From NCBI GenBank assembly GCA_903934745.1, contig CAIZOZ010000428.1, positions 1 through 12,723 on the forward strand: 12,723 nucleotides of DNA, in the 5' to 3' direction. The DNA is from an uncultured cyanobacterium (GTDB taxonomy: Bacteria > Cyanobacteriota > Cyanobacteriia > PCC-6307 > Cyanobiaceae). Made by a program: the position numbers and the translations under genes. How positions within the stretch are numbered: the first letter of the stretch is position 1; each line of letters opens with the position of its first letter. The notes beneath the pieces were generated by a model that was not told where the DNA came from, searched no databases, and saw nothing but the letters and a program-made list of their open reading frames with translations. This document shows, piece by piece, positions 6,903-12,525 of the stretch.

Positions 6903-9143
6903 ATGAGTAGCCAGGCGAGTCAGGGCACAAAAGGCTCAACTGTGAATGCAGTCGTCTCAGGGGTGATCAATGGGGCGATGGCAATCCCCCTGTGTATTGC
7001 CCTGGCTTCTGTCATTTTTTCAGGCGATCTGAGGCCTTATTTTCCCTTGGGGATCGGCCTTTTTCTGGTTGGCAATGCGATGGTGGGTGCCGTTGCGTCC
7101 CTGCAGTCCAGCAGCCGCTTCGGCATGGCTGGGGTTCAAGATTCAACGCCGGCAATTGTTGCTCTGATGGTCATCAGTATTGCCGCCAGTACGCACAATA
7201 ATGCTAGTACGTTGCCAACAGTGGTGGCGGCGATTGCCATCTCAACGCTTGTGATGGGTCTCACGCTCTATGGCTTGGGCCAGTTTCGACTTGGCGTTGG
7301 GGCGCGCTTCTTTCCCCCTTCGGTCGTGAGTGGTTTCCTGGCAGGTACGGGTGTGATTCTGCTTCTGGCAGGGCTGGGCTTCTTGATGAACACCAACCTG
7401 ACCATGCTCAATCTGGATCAGTTGTTCAGGCCTGGGGCCCTTGGGCGATGGCTGCCTGGCATGTTGTTTGGCATTGGTTTGGTGTGGATCCATCTGCGTT
7501 TCCCCAAGGCCTGGGTCTTGCCCACGCTGCTGTTTGCGTCGGCTCTGATTTTTGCCCTGTCCTTGCATGGCTTTCAGATCAGCACCCAGGAGGCAATCAC
7601 GCGCGGCTGGATTGAGGGTGGTTTTCCGGCTGGCAGGCTCTGGCCTCCCTTGAGCCTGGCGCAGCTGGGCCAGATTGATTGGAACATTCTTAGCGGGCAT
7701 GTTATTCACTATCTGATCATTGCTTTTGTGGGTTCGCTGGCGCTGCTTCTCAATGCTTCCGGACTTGAGCAGGCAACGGAGGAGGAGATCGATCTGGACA
7801 GGGAGCTGAGGGGGAATGGCCTGGCCAATCTGGTGGCCGGCTTGTTCGGCGGTGCCAATGGCTATCTATCGATCAGTGGCTCGGCCTTGTCGCATGAGCT
7901 GAATGCGCCGGGTCGCCTGCCCAGCCTGATCAACTCAGCGATGTCGGTGGCGGCCCTGGGGTTCGGGATGTCATTGCTGCAGATCTTTCCAAATTTCTTG
8001 CTGGGTGGGCTGACGATATTCCTTGGTATTTGCATGCTGAAAGATCCTTGTGTTGACAGCTTTAAACGTCTCACCAGGCTGGAGTACGGATCGACCATCT
8101 TGATCATGGTTGTGATCGCCTACTTCGGCTTCGTCAATGGCGTACTGGTTGGGCTTTTGGCGGCATTCTGCTTCTTCGTGATCAGTTCTTCCAGGGTCAA
8201 TCTGGTTAAGTTTGCCAGCACTTGCCGGACGATCCAAAGTCAGGAGATTCGCTCCCGGTCTGCCGCCTCTTTGCTGCGGCGTCGGGGCGATGACGTCCGG
8301 ATTTTCGCCTTGCAGGGATCAGTCTTTTTTGGATCTTCGTTTAATCTCTATCGGCGCATGCAGGCGTTGCTTGGCGCTGAGGAGCGCCGGGTTCCCCGCT
8401 TCCTGCTGCTGGATTTTCGCGATGTTGTTGGCATCGATGCCGGCGGCATGACCTGGATCAGTCGCCTTGCCAAACTGGCCAGCTCCCGGCAGGCGACCTT
8501 GGTCCTCAGTGATCTGTCGCCGGTGGCCAGGCGCCAACTCGTGCGCTTCATGGGCCCTGCGGATGCAACAGGTCGGGATCTGACAGCCTCCATGCACCTG
8601 GCCTCTGACATGGATGAGGCCCTGCAATGGTGTGAAGATCAACTACTGGCAGGGTGCTGTGCAGAGGGTGATTCGCCTGATCTGCCGACTGATGCTGAGG
8701 CTCAGACCCTGGCCCGTCTGGATGAAGATGCTCAGGAGTGGACGGCTCAGTTCATCGCCAAGGCAGGGAAATATCTGCAGCGCAAGAGCTATCCGGCTGG
8801 GAGCATCCTCTGGCGAGATGGCGATGAGTCCGTGCATCTCTATCTCGTGGAGTCAGGTGAGATTGAGGTGGCTTCGATCTCTGCCAATGGTTCGCGCAAG
8901 CGCCTTTTCGCCATTGGCTCAGGTTCAGTCTTTGGTGAGGTTTCATTCTACCTGAAATCGCTTCGTATCGGCACAGCCACGTTCAGCCATGATGCCGTGC
9001 TTTATTCGCTCAGCAGAGATCAACTGGAGGCCATGGCGCAACAGCAGCCTGCGCTTGCCCTGGAGCTGCAGAACCGGGTGCTGATCATGGAAGCAATGTT
9101 GCTGGCTGAGGATTCTCACTCGGTGGATTTCATGATGCGTTGA
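6903..9143 (+). CDS. SulP-family anion transporter fused to STAS and cyclic-nucleotide-binding domains
   Basis: This 746-residue inner-membrane protein has about 10-12 hydrophobic segments between residues ~15 and 450, with SulP/SLC26-like features such as an early GVINGAMAIPLCIALA helix and the ARFFPPSVVSGFLAGTGV region. A cytoplasmic STAS domain follows at about 465-590 (LLLDFRDVVGIDAGGM near 503, with the Asp typical of the STAS loop). A Crp/PKA-type cyclic-nucleotide-binding fold lies at about 615-735; its phosphate-binding cassette FGEVSFYLKSLRIGTA near 677 keeps the Gly-Glu and Arg that contact cyclic nucleotides. SulP proteins move sulfate, bicarbonate or other anions; the substrate cannot be read from the sequence. 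The cNBD suggests gating by cAMP/cGMP or simply a structural role. The base composition is more AT-rich than in flanking genes, hinting at separate ancestry. No partner gene is evident; the gene stands alone, divergent from chlD. Confidence 0.88.
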   Translation: MSSQASQGTKGSTVNAVVSGVINGAMAIPLCIALASVIFSGDLRPYFPLGIGLFLVGNAMVGAVASLQSSSRFGMAGVQDSTPAIVALMVISIAASTHNNASTLPTVVAAIAISTLVMGLTLYGLGQFRLGVGARFFPPSVVSGFLAGTGVILLLAGLGFLMNTNLTMLNLDQLFRPGALGRWLPGMLFGIGLVWIHLRFPKAWVLPTLLFASALIFALSLHGFQISTQEAITRGWIEGGFPAGRLWPPLSLAQLGQIDWNILSGHVIHYLIIAFVGSLALLLNASGLEQATEEEIDLDRELRGNGLANLVAGLFGGANGYLSISGSALSHELNAPGRLPSLINSAMSVAALGFGMSLLQIFPNFLLGGLTIFLGICMLKDPCVDSFKRLTRLEYGSTILIMVVIAYFGFVNGVLVGLLAAFCFFVISSSRVNLVKFASTCRTIQSQEIRSRSAASLLRRRGDDVRIFALQGSVFFGSSFNLYRRMQALLGAEERRVPRFLLLDFRDVVGIDAGGMTWISRLAKLASSRQATLVLSDLSPVARRQLVRFMGPADATGRDLTASMHLASDMDEALQWCEDQLLAGCCAEGDSPDLPTDAEAQTLARLDEDAQEWTAQFIAKAGKYLQRKSYPAGSILWRDGDESVHLYLVESGEIEVASISANGSRKRLFAIGSGSVFGEVSFYLKSLRIGTATFSHDAVLYSLSRDQLEAMAQQQPALALELQNRVLIMEAMLLAEDSHSVDFMMR

Positions 9144-9177
9144 ACCCGCATCGCGCTGCCGACGGGCCAGGCGCCGC

Positions 9178-9303
9178 TCAGGCCGGTACGAAGCTGCCGT
9201 GTAGGCCGTAGGGGATCGCCAGGGGCAGCTCCAGTACGGCCACCTCGGCCATTGAGGCGGCATCGAGAATCACCAGGTCGGAGGCGCAGCGGGCGCCATT
9301 CCA
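9178..9303 (-). pseudogene. Carotenoid oxygenase (RPE65/CCD family), 3'-end remnant, copy 1
   Basis: The minus-strand frame ending at the TGA at 9180-9178 reads SDLVILDAASMAEVAVLELP and then the IPYGLHGSFVPA ending. This matches the C-terminus of carotenoid cleavage oxygenases (a strand with S-[DE]-hydrophobic-ILDA, then the LP..IPYGLHG motif and stop). Only ~40 codons are recognisable. Upstream, at about 9305, the similarity stops and the opposite strand starts to resemble a different enzyme. The four iron-ligand histidines of the family would lie upstream, except the last one, which may be the His in YGLHG. Non-functional as it stands. The family assignment is by recalled motif, not by search. 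Confidence 0.6.
9206..9223 (+). repeat. Direct repeat copy 1 (carotenoid-oxygenase end)
   Basis: The 18 bases here, CCGTAGGGGATCGCCAGG, recur exactly at 11856-11873 in the same orientation. Counting mismatches, similarity extends over about 33 bases (9191-9223 against 11841-11873, 30 of 33 identical). Both copies encode IPYGLHG on the minus strand, so the repeat probably reflects two related gene ends and not necessarily a recombination site. Confidence 0.75.
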
Positions 9304-9310
9304 GGCCAGG

Positions 9311-9493
9311 GTGAGCGTCCGCGCTTGGCAGAAGCGCCCTGAACCGGCTAGCGGCCAGCGGTGCCGCGGCAAGAGCTTCGACGCCTTCGCGCCACCCGTT
9401 GTGGTGCTCGTTCCCGCCGCCGATCCGTCGCTCTGGTTCAAGCCCGCCGATCAGGTGGAGCTCACGATTGAGGGGAGCGGCACGTGCAAAAGA
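9311..9493 (+). pseudogene. Fumarylacetoacetate hydrolase family remnant with internal deletion
   Basis: The plus-strand frame reads VSVRAWQKRPEP, then GQRCRGKSFDAFAP, then DPSLWFKPADQVELTIEGSG. In FAH-family hydrolases/isomerases the first two blocks correspond to the V[ST]ARDWQ and GKSFDTFAP segments near the middle of the fold. The last corresponds to the KPGDVVEVEIEGIGTLRN strand near the C-terminus. About 60-70 residues usually lie between them, and here they are missing. The 5' half of the gene is also absent, since similarity begins only at ~9305 where the carotenoid-oxygenase remnant on the other strand ends. After 9493 the frame continues as unrelated sequence. It is therefore a decayed fragment, not a working enzyme. 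Confidence 0.55.
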
Positions 9494-9626
9494 CTTTTCG
9501 TACTTTCGGTAGGTGTCTTGTCGGGGGGCGCCTCAAAGCGCCCAGTACTCCCTCTCCGCCTGATGCAACAGCGCCAGGGCCTCCTTCTCCAGCCGTTGCT
9601 GCCCCGCCACAGGTCACCGGGCTGGC

Positions 9627-10009
9627 TCAACCTGCCAGATGAAAAGCCACAGTATCGAGAAGTTCCTTGACTTTCTCATTCCACTCGGCGCGATCAAGAG
9701 CCAGTGGAGGCAAATCAAGCTCGTAGCGAAACTGTACGGCGTAATCTGTCAGCCGCTCCAAATTTTCGTAGTCATCGATAGCGGCGCCGGCATCTTTGAG
9801 CATCAGGAACAGTCGAGTCAGGTCATATGGCTGCGCGGTGGCAGGAGATTGAGCTGATGCAGCCAAGCTTTCAGGCCCTTTTCGGCAGCCTGTTGCAACC
9901 AAAGTCCCCAGGCTGCCTCGCGGAACCGAGCCGGATCTGAACTCTCCAGAGCGGTTGCCAGGTCTGCTCTGGCCATCTTCAGGAAGCCCTCGGCTTCAGA
10001 GAGGACCAT
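9627..10009 (-). pseudogene. HEPN domain toxin of an MNT-HEPN pair, broken by a 2-bp insertion
   Basis: Two frames together give one HEPN-domain protein (PF05168-like, about 126 residues if repaired). The first runs from the ATG at 10009 and contains EAAWGLWLQQAAEKGLKAWL, the family's central helix. It then reaches PPRSH and is diverted to a stop two codons later. The second frame resumes with DLTRLFLML and continues through NLERLTDYAVQFRYE to the TGA at 9629-9627. Removing one AT from the ATAT at 9825-9828 restores a continuous frame, so the lesion is an AT duplication. The encoded protein as it stands is 63 residues. HEPN proteins of this type are RNases or their inactive relatives, paired with a minimal nucleotidyltransferase. 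The upstream MNT gene overlaps its start by 14 bp, which supports one operon. A sequencing error cannot be excluded. Confidence 0.8.
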
Positions 10010-10343
10010 GGAGCAGCTGCCCCTCCCGATAGGCCTGCCCGATCACGTGGCTCTGCCAGTGCTGACGTTCCGCCACTTCAGCTTCCGAAAACAACAGCAG
10101 ATCCAGCGATACATCGACCATGGCCAGCCGGCGCCTGAGCTCACTGAGGGTGAGCCAGCGATCGTGGCTGGCCAGCCAGATGTCGGGGACCGTGATCAAC
10201 AGGTCGATATCCGAGTCGGGACTGGCGTTACCGCGGGCACGGGAACCGAACAGACGCACCTGGGCCCCTGGAATGTGAGCGCCGATCGCCGCCGCCAGCA
10301 GGGGGAGGCGTGTCTCGATGGAGGGGGCAGTCGTCGCTTCCAT
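9996..10343 (-). CDS. MNT-type nucleotidyltransferase domain protein (antitoxin of MNT-HEPN pair)
   Basis: This is a 115-residue minimal nucleotidyltransferase. The GSx10DxD motif is complete at residues 33-47: GS at 33-34 and Asp at 45 and 47 (GSRARGNASPDSDID). Hydrophobic DLLI follows, and a later VDVSLDLLLF strand supplies a candidate third acidic residue at ~81. In characterised MntA-HepT pairs this kind of protein blocks its HEPN partner by adding AMP; the same role is inferred here. The start is taken at the ATG at 10343 (MEATTAP); the frame is open to 10484 but the extra residues show no family likeness. The stop overlaps the HEPN start by 14 bp, indicating translational coupling. With the HEPN gene broken, the intact MNT is an orphan antitoxin. 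Confidence 0.85.
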   Translation of the reverse strand: MEATTAPSIETRLPLLAAAIGAHIPGAQVRLFGSRARGNASPDSDIDLLITVPDIWLASHDRWLTLSELRRRLAMVDVSLDLLLFSEAEVAERQHWQSHVIGQAYREGQLLHGPL

Positions 10344-10490
10344 GGAACCAGTCTCGCAGTAGCAAGAGCTCTGGTGCGGCTCCATAACCAGGGGCCACCG
10401 TGATTTGGCTCTGCCCTGGTGCAGGCCCGTGAACGCGGGATTCCGCTGCTCGCTGCCGCCAGCAGATCCATGGCCGATCCACACGAGCCA

Positions 10491-10604
10491 TCAGACCCCC
10501 GCCAATCCCAGGGCGGCCCGCAACGCCTGCTCCAGAGCGTTCATTTCAGCAGTGCTGAGTCGGGTCAGTGGGCTGTCGCCGATGCGGTTGCGATCGAGGG
10601 CTCG
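10491..10604 (-). pseudogene. MazF/PemK-like toxin, C-terminal remnant
   Basis: Directly after the VapC stop codon, in the same frame, the minus strand reads RALDRNRIGDSPLTRLSTAE and continues MNALEQALRAALGL before a TGA at 10493-10491. This resembles the last helix of MazF/PemK-type mRNA interferases, where an arginine/isoleucine-rich strand (about ID..R.G) is followed by a LS..E[ML]..[VL]..AL...LGL helix. The N-terminal SH3-like barrel with the active-site residues is missing. The adjacent VapC gene has taken its place. The similarity is short, so the family call is tentative. No MazE partner is visible. Confidence 0.42.
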
Positions 10605-10637
10605 GCGCCTTCGGCTGGACCGGGCGGCTTCGGCCGC

Positions 10638-11060
10638 TCACCGCTGCTGCCAGGGGTTGAGCAGTTTCACCCCGGTGGCCTCGAAATCGGCCAGGTTGCG
10701 GGTCACCACCACCAGGTTGTGTTCCAGCGCGGTGGCGGCGATCAGGCCATCCCGAAATGGCTGGGGGTCAGGCACATGGAGAGCCGCGCTGCGACGGGCC
10801 ACGGCGGCATCCACCACCAAGATCCTGCCGCTAAAGGCGGGCAGCACCGCCTGTTCCAGCCACTGCCGCAGCAGGGAGCCCTGCTTGGCATCCCGCCGCT
10901 CCATCAACAGCACGCCAAGCTCCAGTTCGTGCAGCGTGATCGTGGAGAGAAAGAGGCTACCGGGCTCTACCTGATCGGCCCAAGCAGCAACCCCCGGGTC
11001 GGACCGGCCAGCGCGCACCTTGCGCAACTCTGAAACGACATTGGTGTCGAGCAGATACAT
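10638..11060 (-). CDS. vapC: Type II toxin VapC, PIN-domain ribonuclease
   Basis: This complete 140-residue PIN-domain protein of the FitB/VapC type cleaves RNA with metal ions held by four acidic residues. All are present: Asp5 (YLLDTNVVSELRK), Glu45 (TLHELELGV), Asp104 (PFRDGLIAATA) and Asp125 (TRNLADFEATG). The DPQPFRDGLIAATAL and VVTRNLADF blocks are typical of an active toxin. The ATG at 11060 lies 19 bp after the stop of the Phd-type antitoxin on the same strand, the usual antitoxin-first order. Its own stop is followed in frame by a MazF-like remnant. Nothing looks damaged, so this is probably a working toxin held by the upstream antitoxin. Confidence 0.92.
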   Translation of the reverse strand: MYLLDTNVVSELRKVRAGRSDPGVAAWADQVEPGSLFLSTITLHELELGVLLMERRDAKQGSLLRQWLEQAVLPAFSGRILVVDAAVARRSAALHVPDPQPFRDGLIAATALEHNLVVVTRNLADFEATGVKLLNPWQQR

Positions 11061-11079
11061 GAGGGTGAAGCTGCCCTTT

Positions 11080-11325
11080 TCAGCTCAAATCCGCGGCTCT
11101 CGCCGGCTCGGGGTGTCGGATCAGCGGCAGTTCCAGCTCCTCCACTCCTGGAAGGCACAGCAGGTCGGCGATCGAACCTCTGCTTCCCAGCAGGCGGTGA
11201 TACGCATCGATCGAGAGCAGCACATGGGCTGGCTTCCCCCTGTCGGTGATGAACACCGGGCCCTGATTGGCGGCCCGCTTGGCTCCGGCCGCATCCTGGT
11301 TAAAGGCCCGGCTGGAGATGGTCAC
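11080..11325 (-). CDS. Phd/YefM-type antitoxin paired with VapC
   Basis: This ~81-residue antitoxin begins TISSRAFNQDAAGAKRAA, followed by GPVFITDRGKPAHVLLS and AYHRLLG. That is the Phd/YefM DNA-binding fold, with a C-terminal tail (IADLL..PGVEELELPL) of the kind that wraps the toxin. I prefer the GTG at 11325 as start; a GTG at 11331 is also possible. The frame is open upstream to an ATG at 11490, but those residues are a truncated PIN domain and the intervening DNA contains the palindromic operator. The true gene therefore probably starts at 11325-11331, though an automated caller would give a 136-residue fusion. It is the first gene of an operon with vapC (19 bp gap) and probably represses its own promoter. 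Confidence 0.85.
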   Translation of the reverse strand: MTISSRAFNQDAAGAKRAANQGPVFITDRGKPAHVLLSIDAYHRLLGSRGSIADLLCLPGVEELELPLIRHPEPARAADLS

Positions 11326-11357
11326 GGCCACGGCGAGCGCTGCTGCTTTGGACAGTG

Positions 11358-11373
11358 TAGCAATGTTGCTACC
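11358..11373. promoter_or_regulatory. Palindromic operator upstream of the Phd-vapC pair
   Basis: The sequence GTAGCAATGTTGCTAC is a perfect inverted repeat with 7-bp arms and a 2-bp centre. It sits about 33 bp upstream of the preferred antitoxin start at 11325. Phd/VapB-type antitoxins commonly bind such GTAGC...GCTAC sites to repress their own operon, so autoregulation is the likely role. A promoter overlapping it is expected but not clear-cut. The palindrome is read through by the open frame joining the PIN remnant to the antitoxin. Confidence 0.65.
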
Positions 11374-11490
11374 GGCTTTCACCCCTTCGCGCAACTCCCG
11401 TGCGGGCCCTAGGCAATCGCCAGCCCAGCGGTGAGTCCATCCATCCTGCTCAGCCATTTCAAGGATCACGTTGGCGTCGACCAGCACCAT
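11372..11490 (-). pseudogene. PIN-domain (VapC) toxin, N-terminal remnant
   Basis: The ATG at 11490 begins MVLVDANVILEMAEQDGWTH, the first strand and helix of a PIN domain with the first catalytic Asp in VDAN. About 40 codons are recognisable (to about LGPARELREG). Then the frame runs into the operator and antitoxin gene of the next TA pair. The rest of the toxin, including the other three acidic residues, is absent. The start overlaps by one base the stop of the AbrB-type antitoxin (TGATG at 11492-11488), the standard layout for such a pair. Loss probably happened when the Phd-vapC cassette was placed here, or by deletion between the two TA loci. Confidence 0.75.
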
Positions 11491-11659
11491 CAGAGCTGAT
11501 CACCAGGCTCGACTTCGCCGCGACTGGGTTGGCTGTTGTCCTTCTCCAGGAACACCCTCCCCCTTTCCTCCACGAAGTGGAGCTCGGTGTGGGGGAGGAG
11601 GCCGAAGCGTTCGCGTATGTCCTGGGGAAGGTGACTTGGCCGTTGCTGGTGACGCGCAT
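11490..11659 (-). pseudogene. AbrB-type antitoxin, frameshifted
   Basis: From the ATG at 11659 the frame reads MRVTSNGQVTFP, the start of an AbrB/MazE swapped-hairpin DNA-binding domain. It then goes out of frame. Another frame picks up at once with QDIRERFGLLPHTELHFVEE and continues GRVFLEKDNS to a TGA at 11492-11490. Adding one base to the four G residues at 11624-11627 (C on the coding strand) joins them into a 56-residue protein with the family's [QT]IPQEIRERLGL-like block. The lesion is therefore a single-base loss in a homopolymer run. It is followed by the PIN remnant, overlapping by one base. Either the pair is dead or the base was missed in sequencing, but the PIN truncation favours real decay. 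Confidence 0.78.
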
Positions 11660-11825
11660 CTGGGCCGCCCAGGCGCACACCTGGCTCAGCACCTGCTCCG
11701 GTTCAGGCCAGCGCAGCAGTGATGGCGTCAACGATCGAACGGGAATGGCGCAGGCCGTCCTCGCTCTGATGCCGGCCGAATCGACTGATGGCTGATCAGG
11801 CTCTGCGGAACCCCAGGGCCGGTCG
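11660..11825. other. Non-coding or degenerate stretch between AbrB remnant and carotenoid-oxygenase remnant
   Basis: No convincing gene is seen. The minus-strand frame carries LLRWPEPEQVLSQVCAWAAQ just before the AbrB start, and another frame gives GLRHSRSIVDAITAALA. These look coding-like but are too short to assign. The stretch probably also carries the promoter of the AbrB-PIN pair. Confidence 0.3.
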
Positions 11826-11893
11826 CCTCCCCCCTCCAGAAAGCCGCCGTGCAGCCCGTAGGGGATCGCCAGGCGAGCGTCGGCATCCCCGAG
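11826..11893 (-). pseudogene. Carotenoid oxygenase 3'-end remnant, copy 2
   Basis: The minus-strand frame reads DADARLAIPYGLHGGFLEGG, again the IPYGLHG ending typical of carotenoid oxygenases, but with no stop codon directly behind it. Only about 20 residues are recognisable. At nucleotide level it matches copy 1 at 30 of 33 positions. Just above it (higher coordinates) the sequence changes within ~10 bp into the operator of the phd-relE pair, so the upstream part of the gene has been lost or replaced. Confidence 0.5.
11856..11873 (+). repeat. Direct repeat copy 2 (carotenoid-oxygenase end)
   Basis: Exact 18-base copy of 9206-9223 in the same orientation, 2,650 bp away. Similarity extends to 11841-11873 with three mismatches. 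The two copies bracket the FAH, HEPN/MNT, MazF, VapC and AbrB/PIN loci. Confidence 0.75.
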
Positions 11894-11900
11894 GAGCGGC

Positions 11901-11915
11901 TGTACGATTTGTACA
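11901..11915. promoter_or_regulatory. Operator/promoter of the phd-relE pair
   Basis: TGTACGATTTGTACA is an inverted repeat with 5-bp arms around a 5-bp centre, 15 bp before the antitoxin ATG. TGTAC-type palindromes at this place are common in front of Phd/YefM-type antitoxins. TACGAT within it is a fair -10 hexamer, so the repressor would cover the promoter. A leader this short suggests a leaderless or near-leaderless message. Confidence 0.6.
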
Positions 11916-11929
11916 AAGCCTGGGGAAGC

Positions 11930-12181
11930 ATGGGAGAAATTGCCGTCAGTCAGGCCCGTGAAAACCTTGCGGAAGTGATTGAAACCACCCAGCGCAGCGG
12001 TGAGCCCATCGTGCTCACCCGTCACGGCCGGCCGGTGGCGGTGGTGCTGGAGCATGGGGCATTCGAGCGCTTGGTGGCTGCAGCCGATGAGGCCAGTGAC
12101 CGCGCAGCTCTGGCCCTGGCTCGCGAAGACGACGACAGCGTGCCGTGGGAGCAGGTCAAGGTTGACCTTGGCCTGGTGTGA
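11930..12181 (+). CDS. Phd/YefM family antitoxin
   Basis: This is an 83-residue type II antitoxin. The N-terminal Phd/YefM fold is clear: GEIAVSQARENLAEVIE, then EPIVLTRHGRPVAVVL and FERLVAA. The acidic C-terminal tail (ALAREDDDSVPWEQVKVDLG) is the usual toxin-binding part. I chose the ATG at 11930, with a weak purine-rich GGGGA just upstream; the frame is open to 11849 but the earlier residues belong to the carotenoid-oxygenase remnant strand and include the operator. Its stop overlaps the toxin's GTG start by 3 bases (GTGA at 12178-12181), so the two are translationally coupled. It should repress its own promoter through the palindrome at 11901-11915. Confidence 0.9.
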   Translation: MGEIAVSQARENLAEVIETTQRSGEPIVLTRHGRPVAVVLEHGAFERLVAAADEASDRAALALAREDDDSVPWEQVKVDLGLV

Positions 12182-12462
12182 CCTCAGATTCTGAACAGCC
12201 ACCGCAGCGCTATGAGGTTCGCCTGGCCCGCCGTGCTGTGCGCTCCCTGGCCGACCTGCAACGGCGCGATCAGCAACGCATTCGTGCGGCGATTGATCTG
12301 CTGGCCGAGAATCCCCGTCCTCCCAATTGCGTTGCCCTCCAGGGAGAAGCAGGGGTCTACAGGGTGCGTGTGGGGGATTACCGCATCGTGTATGAGGTGT
12401 TCGATCGGGTGCTGGTGGTGCAGGTGGTCCGCATGGGTCATCGGCGCGAGGTTGACCGCTGA
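12178..12462 (+). CDS. relE: RelE/ParE family toxin, ribosome-dependent mRNA interferase type
   Basis: This complete 94-residue RelE-fold toxin starts at a GTG inside the antitoxin stop (GTGA). Family blocks present are RYEVRLARRAVRSLADL, RDQQRIRAAIDLLAENPRPP, the core GVYRVRVGDYRIVYEV and the C-terminal RMGHRREVDR. The basic residues that hold mRNA on the ribosome in RelE (Arg in YRVR and in the GHRRE block) are kept. The residue at the end, where close relatives typically have Tyr in GHRR[ED]VYR, is Asp93 here. In E. coli RelE the matching Tyr87 takes part in catalysis, so activity may be reduced. Otherwise the gene looks intact and is paired in the standard antitoxin-first way. Confidence 0.9.
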   Translation: MTSDSEQPPQRYEVRLARRAVRSLADLQRRDQQRIRAAIDLLAENPRPPNCVALQGEAGVYRVRVGDYRIVYEVFDRVLVVQVVRMGHRREVDR

Positions 12463-12525
12463 TTCAGCTCTGATCAGGACCCATCCGGCTGGATCGGCCG
12501 CTGGTCCTTGCAGGGGGGACCGCCC

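Noticed and set aside
7242..7709. Minus-strand open frame inside the SulP-type gene
   Set aside because: Antisense shadow of transmembrane codons; Gln/Arg-rich and without motifs.
9533..9610. Short minus-strand coding-like tail QQRLEKEALALLHQAEREYW before a TGA
   Set aside because: It reads like a real protein end but has only ~25 codons after an in-frame stop and matches no family I know. It may be one more gene scrap.
10405..11033. Two overlapping plus-strand open frames opposite vapC
   Set aside because: Shadow frames of the VapC gene and the MazF-like remnant; no recognisable domains.
11459..12202. 247-codon minus-strand open frame across the AbrB remnant and phd-relE antitoxin
   Set aside because: It is a chance frame that strings together the AbrB start, the carotenoid-oxygenase end and the antisense of the antitoxin.
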